Assembly: GCA_029851415.1 (NCBI GenBank)
Contig: CM056744.1
Coordinates: 58,863,797 to 58,927,796, forward strand
DNA: 64,000 nt
Source: Eretmocerus hayati
Lineage: Eukaryota; Arthropoda; Insecta; Hymenoptera; Aphelinidae
Direction: 5' to 3'
Shown here: piece after piece, positions 23,101 to 34,956 of the stretch
How positions within the stretch are numbered: the stretch's first letter is position 1
How the letters are laid out: each line of letters opens with the position of its first letter
Notes under the pieces: model-generated
What the model saw: the letters and a program-made list of their open reading frames with translations, nothing else
Database searches by the model: none
What the model was told of the DNA's origin: nothing
Program-made: the position numbers and the translations under genes

Positions 23101-24085
23101 AAAACAAAAGGATTCCCAAAGTTTCGTCAAGATCCAGGACCCGCAAGGTTGGTGCTCCCCTCGTAAGAATATTTTGAGCCCAGTCCAGTGGCTCAGAGTC
23201 ACTGGAGTGCGATGTGACACCAGTATTCGGCCCCGGATCGTCCGCAATCCGTGCAGATCCCATCGAAAATGATACAACTTAGGATGGAAATCGTACCACT
23301 GTGACCCTTGAAACCGACCCAGCACATCTTGGATCGGAAGAGAAATATTTTGTGCCCAGCCCCGTGTCCCAAAGTCACTGCAGTGCGATCTGCGATCGGT
23401 ATTGGGCCAAGAATCTTTGGAAACTTCTGCGGATCTTACAGGAAATCACGATTTCTAAAGGGTGAAACGTACTACTGCCAACTGGATGATGAATCCACAT
23501 CTTGAGATTGACTAGAACTATTTTGGGCCCAGTCCCGTGTCTCAAAATTACTGTAGTACGATCTGCGATCAAAATTGGGCCAAAAATCTTTGGAAACTTC
23601 TGCGGATCTTACAGAAAATCACGATTCCTAGAGGGTGAAACGTACTACTGCCAACTGAATGATGAATCCACATTTTGGGATTGACTAGAACTATTTTGGG
23701 CCCAGTCTCGTGGCTCAGAGTCAATGCAGTGCGATCTGAGATCGGTATTGGGCCCAGAATCATCGGAAATAATTGCAAATCGTATTCAGAATCATCAATT
23801 CTAGGGGGTATATCCTATTCCTGCCAACTCGATGAGGAATCCAGTTGATTTTGGGATCAACTAAGAATATTCTGAGCCCAGTCCAGTGGCTCAGAGTCAC
23901 TGGAGTGCGATGTGATACCAGTATTCGGCCCCGGATCGTCCGCAATCCGTGCGGATCCCATCGAAAATGATACAACTCAGGATGGAAATCGTACCACTGC
24001 GACCCTTGAAACCGACCCAGCACATCTTGGATCGGAAGAGAAATATTTTGTGCCCAGTCCCATCACTCAGATCCACTGCAGTGCG
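20200..24085 (+). repeat. Satellite-like array, period about 177 bp, forward orientation
   Basis: A diverged unit recurs about every 175-178 bp, marked by TACTGCCAACT-like words at about 21961, 22138, 22317, 22617, 22793, 23471, 23648 and 23822, and more weakly back to about 20230. Each unit also has GGGCCCA, CTGCAGTGCGATCTG and GCGGATCC words. Similarity between neighbours rises to the right: units at 23.4 and 23.6 kb are nearly alike. A MITE interrupts it at 22835-23163. The many short open frames here are by-products of the repeat. Confidence 0.85.
22835..23163. mobile_element. Tourist/Harbinger-like MITE, target duplication TAA
   Basis: This 329-bp element has ends CAAGGGGAACACCAACCTTG and the near-perfect complement, with arms of about 150 bp. 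It is flanked by TAA at 22832-22834 and 23164-23166. The uninterrupted satellite unit near 23858 shows the empty site (CAACTAAGAAT). A 3-bp TAA duplication fits PIF/Harbinger-derived MITEs. The internal words CAGCATTGTC and TATAGGCCCATGTT recur in the MITE at 61.7 kb. Confidence 0.85.
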
Positions 24086-24989
24086 ATGTGAGTGACGGGA
24101 AACCGAGACGTAAGATCATTATTGTTATGAGCAACCTCGTGAACACAGTTCTGATATCCACATGATTCCCCGTACATCTTAGGCTCGAAATTATAGTCGT
24201 TATCTGGAGTCCGGATGAGCGAATCCGAGGTGCCACAATCGGTGCGGCGAGTTTGCTTATCTATGAGAACTGGCAATTGTGGCGCCTCGGAAAAGCTTAT
24301 CCGAACTCCGGATCACGACCATAAATTCGATCCTAAGACTTTCCATAGGATCTGGATGTAAAAATTCCATGGATGAACTCTACCGTGATTTTTTATATGC
24401 TCTACGGACTGATTGTATTGCTACTCGTCAACAATAGTGGTTCACTCACAGGCCTACTGAGATGCAATTTTACATTAAAAGTCATGAATTTGCTCGGGGA
24501 AAGTATTTGGTCTATTAAAAAACGAGGGAAATAATCTCAACACTGTTACATACAATGGAAGACGTTGTCAATAGTTGATCAAAGTTAGGTCTAAATGAGG
24601 TGTTATTCTACCACTTCAAATCTCACGAAGACGAGGTCCCGGTATTCGGGTTTCAAGTACAGGTCACAATAGGATTAATCTTTTTGTGCGATCTCCTAGC
24701 AATGAATCTCAGATTAAAGCCCCGAATTGGGGCTGGGATGGAACATAACTCACGACTCATTCAGAGTTGACAGGAGGAAGTCATCCATTCACATTCACTT
24801 TAATCTTAGATGGACTTGCGGGGGTTATCGAATTTGGCAAGTTCGAGACAGATGACGATTGACTTTCCGCCAAAATTCAGAATCGGGATTGAACGAGACA
24901 CATTCCATCATGTGCCTTGAACAATATCGAATTATTACCACGTTGACAACGTCGATCCCTCCCCAAACTTTTTATCACGCTCCAGTGGA
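24086..24989. other. Spacer between opposed satellite arrays, with a small inverted repeat
   Basis: There is no coding region. An inverted-repeat element with arms of about 70 bp occupies 24174-24342, pairing ATCTTAGGCTCGAAATTAT with its complement around 24330. The rest shows nothing I recognise. Confidence 0.6.
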
Positions 24990-26640
24990 ATCCGCACGGA
25001 TTTCTGATGATTTCGGCCCTATATTGATTTCGGGAATCGTAATTCTCTGTAGGATCCGCAGAAGTTTCCGAAAATTCTGGGCCCAATACCCATCGCAGAT
25101 CACACTGCATGGATCCTGAGCCACGGGACTGGGCCCAAAATAGTTCTAGTCAATCCCAAAATGTGGATTCATCATCCAGTTGGCGGTAGTACGTTTCACC
25201 CTTTAGGAATCGTCATTTTCTGTAGGATCCGCAGAAGTTTCCGAAGATTCTGGGCCCAATACCCATCGCAGATCGCACTGCAGTGATTTTGAGACACGGG
25301 ACTGGGCACAAAATATTTTTTTTCCGATTCAGAATGTGCTGGGTCAATTTCAAGGGTCGCAGTAGTACGATTTCCATCCTAAGATGTATCATTTTCCATG
25401 GGATCCGCACGGATTTCGGACGATCCGGGGCCGAATACTGGTATTACATCGCACTGCAGTAAATCTGAGCCACGGGACTGGGCTCAAAATATTTCTTGTC
25501 GAGACCAAAATCAACTCGATCCCTCATCCGGTTGGCAGGAATAGGATTCACCCCCTAGAATTCATGATTCTGAATACGAATCGCAATTATTTCCTATTAT
25601 CCTGGGCCCAATACCGATCACGGATCACACCACAGTGACTTTGAGACACGGGACTGGGCTGAAAATATTCCTCATCGATCCCAAAATCAACTGGAACCCT
25701 CATCCAGTTGGCAAGAATGGGGTTTACCCTCTAAAATTCATGATTGTGAATACGATTCGCAATCATTTCCGATGATCCTGGGCCCAATACCGATCACGGA
25801 TCACACCGCAGTGACTCTGAGCTGACAGGTTTGGGCGCAAAATATTTCGAGTCAATTACAGAAAATACTGGATTCATCATCCTTTTGGCAGTAGTACGAT
25901 TCACCCCCTAAAAATCGTCATTTTCCGTAGGATCCGCAGAAGTTTCCGATGATTTTGGGCCCAATTTCGATCGCAGATCGCACTACAGTGATTTTGAGAC
26001 ACGGGACTGGGCCCAAAATAGTTCTAGTCAATCTCAAGATGTGGATTCATCATCCAGTTGGCAGTAGTACGTTTCACCCTTTAGAAATCGTGATTTCCTG
26101 TAAGATCCGCAGAAGTTTCCAAAGATTCTGGGCCCAATACCCATCGCAGATCGCACTGCAGTGATTTTGAGACACGAGACTGAGCACAGAATATTTTCTT
26201 CCGATTCAAAATGTGCTGGGTCGGTTTCAAGGGTCGTAGTAGTACGATTTCCATCCTAAGATGGATCATTTTTCGTAGGATCCGCACGGATTTCCGACGA
26301 TCCGAGGCCCAATACTGGTTTTACATCGCACTACAGTGGATCTGAGTGACGAGACTGGGCTCAAAATATTTCGAGTCGATCCTAAACTCGACTGGATTCC
26401 TCATCGAGTTGGCAGGAATAGGATTTATCCCCTAGAATTCATGATTCTGAATACGATTTGCAATTAATTCCGATGATTCTGGGCCCAATACCGATCTCAG
26501 ATTGCACTGCAGTGACTCTGAGACATGGGACCGGGCCCAAAATATTTACTGATAAACATGTAATCCGATGGAATCGCTCGCGTTTTGGCAGTATTACGAT
26601 TTCCGTTACGAACCCTATCATTTCTCGTGGAATCCGCACG
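24990..26640 (-). repeat. Satellite-like array, period about 177 bp, inverted orientation
   Basis: The same unit as at 20.2-24.1 kb appears reverse-complemented: GGATCCGCAGAAGTTTCCG, TTCTGGGCCCAATACC and GCACTGCAGTGA recur at roughly 177-bp steps up to about 26640, making nine or ten units. With the forward array this forms a large imperfect palindrome around the 24.1-25.0 kb spacer. Confidence 0.85.
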
Positions 26641-26665
26641 GATTTCCGAGAAATGACGGGTTCGT
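26607..26665. repeat. Hairpin at the right end of the inverted array
   Basis: ACGAACCCTATCATTTCTCG pairs with CGAGAAATGACGGGTTCGT around a loop of about 20 nt, where the satellite similarity ends. It could be an element terminus or a stem-loop within the last unit. Confidence 0.5.
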
Positions 26666-26803
26666 CGAATCCAGAGATATCTGTCATCATGTTCTCAAAT
26701 TCACGCGGGACTTCAATGAGCTCAAGATTTGTGATGTGAATCCAAATTAAGAAAGTCGATCAAAAGTCGGAATGTATGAGATGCTATCACTTTTCACTTA
26801 CAG

Positions 26804-26937
26804 ATCACGACTAATGGCACAGGAGCGTGCAAAACTTGTGAATTCAGACATGTTTGGACCCGAACGGGTGAAATTTATGCTCGTAGAGACGATGGCTCTC
26901 AGCGTATACGTACAGTGATCGAGAGTATCAGATATCA
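26804..26937 (+). pseudogene. Possible exon, ORF1 C-terminal-domain-like
   Basis: An acceptor (TTTTCACTTACAG, AG at 26802-26803) and a donor (GTAAGA from 26938) bracket an open stretch reading GTGACKTCEFRHVWTRTGEI and then YARRDDGSQRIRTVIESIRY. The VWTRxGxIYAR pattern resembles the C-terminal domain of many insect non-LTR ORF1 proteins. It could be the end of the ORF1 seen at 18.6-20.1 kb, separated by the satellite block, but the intermediate part is not demonstrated. Confidence 0.35.
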
Positions 26938-26942
26938 GTAAG

Positions 26943-28935
26943 ATCTTCCTATTTCAATCCTATGACAGATTCCGTCTGACCCACATCTCTTCTATTCATG
27001 TATTCGATGAATAAGATTTTCTATTTTGAGCAATTATATCTTAAACGGATCACTGATGTTATACTTTCAAACATGAAGCTCTGTATTATCATGCATCACA
27101 AGCTCTTTGTCTGCCCTTGGATAAAAATTGTATCACCTTATAGTATCTTCCATTCATCAAGTTCGTTCTACCGAAAATCCAGTAATTGAAATTCATTCCA
27201 AGTATATCAAAATATCCACTAGATCAGATAATGATGGATATTTCCCATGCACTATCTATGCCTCTCGCCTGGCGGTGTATTAAGACCTAGGCAAAATGAC
27301 CGTTCTATCAATGAATCTCCCTCTCCTCTCTCTGCGCAGCACGTATCTCATCATACGGTCTGCTTACATACGCCATCCTCACTGTTTTTTCTCACTTTTC
27401 TGACCGAGGTGAAGTTCATCACGCTTACTGGCATGCCACTGGCTCATTCTTTTCGAGCTAGGGAGCCATATACGTGAGTTATCATTTTGGAGGTTAGTCA
27501 CTGGAGAGTGCAAGCCCGTCATTTAGCAGCCTACGATCGTAGCTCCGCAGCATCCCTGCAGTAAGTTGCCGATACCATCAGCACAAGAATCGTGCAGGTG
27601 CTGCGCACGGTTCTTGTCGAAGATCTCTCGACGCGGCATTTTTAGATCGGAAGATTACGTGTTAATAACTGTCTTCAGCCCCCTCCCCTCACAATTTCTC
27701 AGACCGGACTTCAGATTCAGGGTTGCCTCTTCCCATCACGCGTCTGCGAAGGTAGTTCCTCGTAATTCTTAGTTGGTCATCGTCACGACCCCCACCCTGA
27801 CTGGTGCGAATTCATAGGGTGAAACTCCGTTCTGACTCAGTATCCATAACCTTGGGCAATAGAAACGCCAAGGAGAACGCTCATTGATGATATTTCTTGT
27901 GCAAATACGAATCAACGAAGTTTCAACAATCAAAAATTGTTGGCTCCACGGGAATGCAGAGTGATATTGTAACTGAGGGGATTCCAGGATGTCAGGAATT
28001 CTAGGTTAGCATCACAATTGAATGCAATGGAGTTGGAATAAATAATATATATGTACAAGAGTATATGTACAAAAGAACTAATAATGATATATTCAATTGC
28101 CTTCAGGCCTTGGCTGAATTGTTACTACTCTAGTACACTGTAATAACCCTAAAAACTGGTGATGAAAGTACAATTGATCTGAAGCTACTTGAACGGGATG
28201 ATACGGGTACTGGTCTGATCATCTCAAGAGCTCCTTGCGATGAGCAGCACAGTGATTGGCTAGTAAACTAGACTGTCAGTGGGCTCCTGACAGCGACATT
28301 TGATGGAGCTCCCACCAAATGTCTTCACCCCGGTTGGTGTTCGCAGGCGGGTTATACAGGTTTCCAATATCCTAACTAATCTTACGTGTCTTGGTGCTCC
28401 CAGGATGCGAAGATCTAGGACGGTTACTACCCAGAGCTCCTTGATAAGATTTCTGCCCGGGTGCTCCCCAGGTCTATGTATCACGGCTCTAGAGCTCCTA
28501 AAGCCGAGATGGATCGAGAGAGTTAATACTTGGAGCTCCCAAGATTATCTAGTGAGTTGGGTCCGAGCTCTGGGCCGACTGACTCTGCTGCTGCGGTTGA
28601 GCTGGTTTCCTTCCTACGGTCCTCTGTTCCGCTTGTGCGAGAAATGGGTGTCCACCTGGCGGTGACTGGTGTAAGCATACAGTTGGCCTGGTGCCTGTGG
28701 CATTACTGCGTGGGAACGCCGATGTTTAACGGGTTGCGGTAGAGTAGGGGTGTCCGTCGCATCCCCTCTTCCTTCGGTGAGTGAATCTTACTGTCTCTTA
28801 CTAATTCTGATATCGGGAAACTGGTTCTAGGTTCTAGGGGCGACTAGCTGAAGTCGAATTCTAGAGGTTACCAATCTGTTTTCTGGGTTCTAGGTGTGTC
28901 TAGCTCCGGATTTTCTAGGCGTCTAATCTTCATCT
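26943..28935. other. No recognised gene; perhaps LTR-side sequence of the gypsy relic
   Basis: No frame here has a recognisable product. The part at 28200-28900 contains repeated GAGCTCC words. Because it lies beyond the 3' end of a minus-strand gypsy pol gene, it could hold the 3' region or LTR. I could not find a paired LTR. Confidence 0.3.
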
Positions 28936-29712
28936 GACTCATCTGAGTCACTGCTTTGGTACGGGGAAAGGTCTTTGACATGAATGTGGGTGATTACGTT
29001 GCCCTCATCGTCTCCTAGGTTGAATATTACGGGTGAAGTTTTCTTCCGGACTCTGTACGGTCCATCCGTTTTCTAGTCTAACGCGGCGTTGTAGTGTTTC
29101 GCTTTGTTTGACAGAGTGTGAAGTTTCTCAAAGACTAGTTCACCCATCTTGGGTTCCCATCCTCGCCGTCTTAGGTTGTAATGGAACCGTTGTTTTGTGA
29201 AGCTTCGTGCCATATTCGCCTTGGATAGTTCTAGAGCTTCATGCATTCGTTCGAACCTATCTTCTGCCCCAGTTCTACGACCACCTACCCCCTGGCTCAG
29301 GCTGCCGGGTGTGGATAGTTCCCTCCCGTGATTCAGGTACGCGGGAGAGAACCCAGTGCAGTCACTTGGAGCGGTATTGTAGGCGAACGAAATTTCTGAA
29401 ATCTGCTCATCCCACGTTTGTTGTGATGACTCAATGAGCTGCTCGATCATCCTTTTTATAACATTGTTGGTCCGTTCAACTGGATTGCACAGCGGTGCGT
29501 GAGCTGGCATCCTCCGATGTGCTATTCCGTGATTATTCATCATCTGTTGGAATACCTTTGATCTGAACTGTTAACCGTTGTCACTGACTATAGATTTAGG
29601 TACTCCATGGCGAAATATCCCTTGTTCCTGCAGAGCTTTTATGGCCGCAGCTTTCGGTGTCGGTGGTCTGTCTTCTGGAAAAGCAAATCTGTTGATGTCG
29701 TCACAATTATTA
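28936..29712 (-). pseudogene. Ty3/gypsy-like integrase, C-terminal part of pol
   Basis: Read on the minus strand it gives FRHGVPKSIVSDNG, a TAA in place of the next residue, then QFRSKVFQQMMNNHGIAHRR, CNPVERTNNVIKRMIEQL, FAYNTAPSDCTGFSPAYLNH and GRELSTPG. The catalytic second Asp (SDNG) and the Glu (NPVERTN) of the DDE integrase core are visible. The C-terminal part continues after another stop to an acidic tail (SSDSDESDED) ending near 28936. RT and protease are absent: the gene is cut at about 29712 by the neighbouring inverted-repeat element. It inserts retrotransposon cDNA in intact relatives. Confidence 0.75.
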
Positions 29713-29737
29713 CGACGCGAGGCTGATCGAGTGATGA

Positions 29738-30986
29738 AGATATGAGGAAATCCCAGAAACTTTTGACTTTCGCTGTCACTCCTCGATCATTTGGGCTGTA
29801 TGACGTCTCACGAGGCCTAACCAGTCAAATTTTCTTCGTTCAGATGTCCTGAAAGTGAACACCAAATTTGGGATCGATTGGTGGATGCGGATAGATACTA
29901 GAGAAGCTCATGTGCGAGAAAACACCCGAAAATCGAGGAATTGACGTGTCACTCGGACCGACTCTCAAAATTCGTTGAGATCTCACGGTTCTAGCGTACC
30001 AGAGCGGGGTCTGTAACTTTGCAGGGATGTTTCTAATGATCCAAAGTTGTAATTTTTCTTTTAGTGGGAGATGGACATCGATGTACTGAGCCGTGACAGG
30101 CATTGGACGGCCTGTCACTCTGTTTTGATAAGAAATCATTATTCCTGTTCTTACGCTCATACACTTTTGAGCGCATTCTAGAGGGACTCTGCGATGAACC
30201 TATCTTCTTACCCATGCGAAAACAAAGGAATCGACCTATTGCACAGCTATGTACATCAATGGGGGAATCAAAGAGCCGCGTTCAACCGGAATGAAATAAG
30301 TGTTACTCGTGGTATATTTACGCCGTTCTCGGCGGTGTACACTTGCTGTAATCAACGGACGGACTCCTAAATACCGAGAAATAGTAGGTCATAGTATCAG
30401 AAAGCCATATCCACTCCGCTACACTCAGACTCCGGCGCGTTTGAGAGTGCCATCTGTTCGAATGGGGACGATTGACCATTTTATATGGACGAAATCGTCA
30501 TGAAACTTTCTATAAAATCTTTTGGAAGGTTCAGGGAAATTTCGGATTGGTATAAAAATGACTAGAATCGTATTTGTGTTTATTTGTCACTCTCCACGAA
30601 GAAAAATCTTTCCCGAGACACTTCAATGTTTAGTGTATTCTTGCCACCTTTCAATAGATCACAAGCCTCCATCATTACTATTGTGCAATTTTTATCACGC
30701 ATTCTGAAAGTTCAGACTCTTCCATGTCCATTCAAGTATTCTAAGAGACCCCCCAACGCTTACCCGAACAATGAAAATTCAGAAACGAATTTTCCAAAAG
30801 TACTCGCTCAAGACATTGTTCTGTTAGTCGTTTAGCGATTTCTTTCAGATGACCCACATGGAAAATTATGTTTTCGGAGCCTTCAAAGGAGGGGTATAAA
30901 AAATTTCAGACATGTACAAGGCTTTTTTCCTATAATTTCACTTTTAGAGGCCAAAAGTCAAAAGTTTCTGGGATTTCCTCATATCT
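29738..30986. mobile_element. 1.25-kb inverted-repeat element
   Basis: The left end AGATATGAGGAAATCCCAGA (29738 on) and the right end (30953-30986) are reverse complements for about 33 bp, through AACTTTTGACTTT. No target duplication is evident and no transposase was recognised; open frames inside (for example 30584-30835) look unconserved. It lies against the break in the gypsy pol sequence. Confidence 0.7.
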
Positions 30987-31218
30987 CAGATTATCGTGAC
31001 TTCCCTGGAGCCAATTCACGAATTCGACGAGGAACAAAAGGGCATTCATCAAGAATCTAGGATCCATGAGGTTATAACTTTCGATGGTGTACAACAAGCT
31101 CTCAGTGCACTCAGATAATTTTTTGGAGGAGCTGGATGGTTTAAAACGAGATAGTCCAAGTTCTGTCTCGATTAGGAAATGCTAACAGTCACGTGAGATT
31201 ATATCCATCGCATCAAGC

Positions 31219-31635
31219 ATGAATAATAGGACAGTTCCCTTGGAAACCGTGATTGAGAATTCCCATGATATCCCTTTCGATACATTTAATCAAGTATGTC
31301 ATGATCTGGTGATGTTAAAAGATCAGATTGATTCCATAGCATATTATTTTATTCGGGACCAACACGCTCGGAGTTTCTACTGTATCAATCTGACCAATCA
31401 GGTACGCGAAAATGGTATTTCTGGTTTGTCCCTGCTAGCGGCCTCGACTTTAACTAGCGAGTCGATATCTATTCACGATATCTCAAAAATTCATCGGATG
31501 ATTCAAGAACTCAGCAATGTCAGTAAAAGTGCAATAAGGATAGTATTCCGACATTCCCTTGAAAAATGTGACTGTCGTAATTTCCGGAAGACCAGTTCTC
31601 TAATTTACGGCTATCATCCCTCGCAAGTGATTTGA
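31219..31635 (+). CDS. Unrecognised 138-codon open frame
   Basis: The frame starts with an ATG, is mostly polar and contains a CxCRN motif near the end (LEKCDCRNF). It has a helix-rich look but no domain I recognise, and no neighbour explains it. It may be an exon or an unknown transposon gene. The opposite strand has no comparable frame, which mildly favours coding. Function unknown. Confidence 0.3.
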   Translation: MNNRTVPLETVIENSHDIPFDTFNQVCHDLVMLKDQIDSIAYYFIRDQHARSFYCINLTNQVRENGISGLSLLAASTLTSESISIHDISKIHRMIQELSNVSKSAIRIVFRHSLEKCDCRNFRKTSSLIYGYHPSQVI

Positions 31636-32717
31636 GAAACTTTCAATCGCTTGCACTATCTCTCTTCGACTCATTTCTGTTCTTGTGTGATTCCACCATT
31701 TGCATCATTATTTGTACATAGTTAACATGGAAAATATCCGCAATACACACCTATTCATGTCGGCGAAATTCCGTATCAAGCATGACCAAATACATTATCT
31801 TTCGAACGGGACTAAAGTGTGCACTTTGACCTCTCATTCTTGGGTGTGATGAGATTCAGTTCCACCTGAATATCAAATTTTAGTTTCTGTGTATGCAAGG
31901 CGGCATGACTAGAATAGCACGGTCGTTATAGTGGCCCACTGCGCCAAGAATGCGTGCTTGGATGTGTCCATGGATAAAAAAGGGGTGGAGGGGGGTACTT
32001 CAGTCCCGTAGCATCAACAATAGCATACACAACTCGGGGGTGAGGTGGGCCTCTAACTCCCGGATGTTTCAGGCCATGCGCGAGCATGAAAGAATGGTAC
32101 GCTAAGCGTGCCCACTGCGGACTCGACTCACGGATAACGAGTGAATGATACTCCTACGCTATGCTCCTGGAATCCAATATGGCGGGCTCGGTAGGCGCAT
32201 GCTGATTGGTCAGTCGCTCATGCCAGGGCTGCTGCAGCTCCAACGTGAACACTGCGGGAGAGTTGGAGTTTGCGTAATTCCATTACGCTGGGACGATACT
32301 AATGTACTCACGACTGATCTCAATCATATCCCAGCTGTCCTGTCCCCACGATCGTCCCTCGTAGAGCTCAGTGCCACATCCCAAATCCTTTAGGGACCGC
32401 GGCTGGAGATTCTCACTTGTATCATGAATCGAAATAGTTCTGAGTATCTCAACATGCAACAGATTCACGACGCTTGAGATAGATAGTTCGATACCCAGAG
32501 GGATTGACACGACGTAGTCAAGAAATAGTTCGCAAGACAATCGTAACAGCCACATAATAGCCATACGTTTGCTTTGTATGATTATATAAGACAAGGTACG
32601 ATTGAGAGCCGAATCCAATCTCTTGACGGGAACTCACCTGAATGGCCTCGCAATACATCGAACAAGGGCTATACAGTCGTCGGGGCAAACTTTCCGATAA
32701 ACTAAACTGAGAAAAAT
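31636..32717. other. No recognised gene
   Basis: Several frames under 115 codons exist here without recognisable homology. I saw no clear repeat structure. Confidence 0.35.
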
Positions 32718-33110
32718 ACTGTAGTTCTGTTTCGTTTAATGGCATTTCGTTCACGTTTCGTTTCATTTACCCTCAACATAATCCTTCGAAGTTTTGTTTG
32801 GTTTCGTTCATCGCAACATAATAATGATCGATTCCGTTTATGTTCTGTTCTTGAGAAACAAAAGGAATCATATTCATCAGAAAAAAAGTTTTGTTTAATT
32901 TTGTTCATCCTCAAACCTAAACAAAGTTACGAAGATTCGTTTGAATAAACGTAACTAAACGAAACATGTATGCTGAAAAACAATATTCAACGAAACTAAA
33001 TACCAATAATTTCGTTCAGTTTCGTTCATCAGAAGGAAGACACATTCGGTTTGCGTTTAGTTTCGTTCTTCTCCAACATAATCGAAAATAATTCTGTGTC
33101 GTTTAGTTCT
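32718..33110. repeat. Degenerate TTTCGTT-rich repeat with both orientations
   Basis: Words such as TTTCGTTTAGTTTCGTTC and their complements (AACTAAACGAAAC) recur irregularly, with CAACATAAT spacers. It resembles a decayed foldback or simple-repeat-derived block. The frames here are by-products. Confidence 0.55.
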
Positions 33111-33710
33111 TGCTGAAATGGACGGAACAAAATTAGAAATCGCGTCCTGTATCGTTTTGCTGTGAACCTTGTTTTCAACGCAATTGGGTGCGCTAATTGT
33201 GTGGGGACGATTTTGTCTATTAGACGTTGGATATTCCCTGCATCTTGTGCACCTATTCATCCACCTAGCACGAGCTCCCGAACTATCAATATTGCATGTC
33301 AAAATCCGAACGCTGGCGAAATTGCACTTGTCGCCAAGTTTTGCTCTACGACTGTACGAGATTTTGATTTTCTCAAATCATCGTTGCTCAGAAGTAGAAC
33401 CGCACAGTAGGTTTTCGGCTGTAGCGGTGATGCAAAAATCTACTTGAACCCTGTTCTACCTCCAAGAGTCTACAAAATCTGGCGCACAGCATCAGCAAAA
33501 TCAAGGAAACTTGGGTATCTCAGACCTGTTGTGCAGAATCTGACTGTCATGATGCAGCCTGCCCCTCTAGCTGATCTGGTCCCTATCCTGACCCCTGAAG
33601 ATTCAAAGCCTTTAGTACTCAATCAGCGCGCTAAGCCTATGAAAACAGCTCCATGAAGTTTTGCCGGTCTGTCACATGTGCCTATTCCTTCCGCCTCATT
33701 TTCGAAAACG

Positions 33711-34859
33711 AAAATTACCATTGGTCACATCAACTTGAATCGTTCCACTGCTGATCTCAACGTACTAGGAGTCGAAATTGCCGAGCGGCATTTATGATAT
33801 TGTAGCTGTCTCTGAAACATACTTCGAGCCCAATGATTCTTCCGATCTATATGATACAACTTTCCTCGGCACGACAGAGTTGGCAAGGTGGGGGGTTAGC
33901 TTCTACGCTAGATCAGAGTGCATTGTGAGAATTTCGAACCATTCTGAGTCACTTTTCAATTATACACCTGGGTATATCATTTCTGGAATGAATATTGCTA
34001 ATTCAAAGTTACTCTGTTGTTTTTCGGAGACCTACTGCAGCTTACCTACATGAATTCATGGATGTCCTATCGCCTTCCCTACCATTGTATTAACACACCA
34101 TGGTAACAGCAGATTTCAATTTCAATATGGCAACCGACAACTCTGAGTCTGCATCATTCAAAGGGTTCGAAATTCACCAGCCTGCACTGCGCACAGGAGA
34201 TCGCCATCCCCTTTCGCTGCGGGGCATGCCTTCGTGGAGATTGACCATAGTATCGAGCCATCTGCAATCCCCAGTAAATCTATCTATGTGAGGAACTTGG
34301 CAAGAATCAATCAACCTCAGCTGGCTGATCTGATCAGAAGTAGGCTCAATGAAAACTCACTTTTCCCCGTGACAAACCAAGATACGGATTCCTTTTCCAC
34401 AAAACCGGCAGCTCAGGGCACTCGTTCACAGTTGCCGTCATATTTTATCCCCCCTCTGAATATTCTGCATGATTCTACTTTAAGACATAGGAATAATATA
34501 ATCATACGATCTCAAAACCCCTAGACTTAAGTTTCCCTATTCATCATGGCCTCGGAATGACCTTCTCAGATGACGCTGTATCGTCAATCATCACAGCGAC
34601 CCTAGATGCGTTCGATCAGCTTGCACCCTTAAGAAACTTCAATGCCACCTCCTCGAAGAAACCCTGGAAGTCAGCTGATATCCGTCGTCCTATCGTTCGA
34701 CGTAACAAGTTATACCGCATCGCCAATCGCACACAATCCCAAGATCTTCTTCACGACTTTCGTAGAAAAAAGGCACAAGGTGAACCAAAGCTAGATAAGG
34801 CTCAAGACATGTATATTGCTGACAAAATATCATCCGCTCCTGACCCAAGATCTAGATGA
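33711..34859 (+). pseudogene. Family F endonuclease and linker, degenerate
   Basis: The start reads KITIGHINLNRSTADLNVLG, then DIVAVSETYFEP (the QxN/SET-type motifs of APE endonucleases). After frameshifts come EIDHSIEP (S-D-H-like position), YVRNLARINQPQLADLI and KKPWKSADIRRPIVRRNKLY. This order matches the endonuclease-linker part of L2/CR1-like ORF2 proteins. At least three frame changes and stops prevent a functional product. Confidence 0.65.
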
Positions 34860-34956
34860 AGGGAACTCCGAGAACTAGAAGTTGTATCTCGTCCTCTTCT
34901 GTCCCCCTTAGATATATTTGATGCAAAAACCTTTGCTAGCGTAACAAGTTCAGGCG

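Noticed and set aside
22132..26287. Many similar 60-90-codon frames in the satellite block
   Set aside because: They recur once per repeat unit on both strands with no conserved start or domain, so they are by-products of the repeat.
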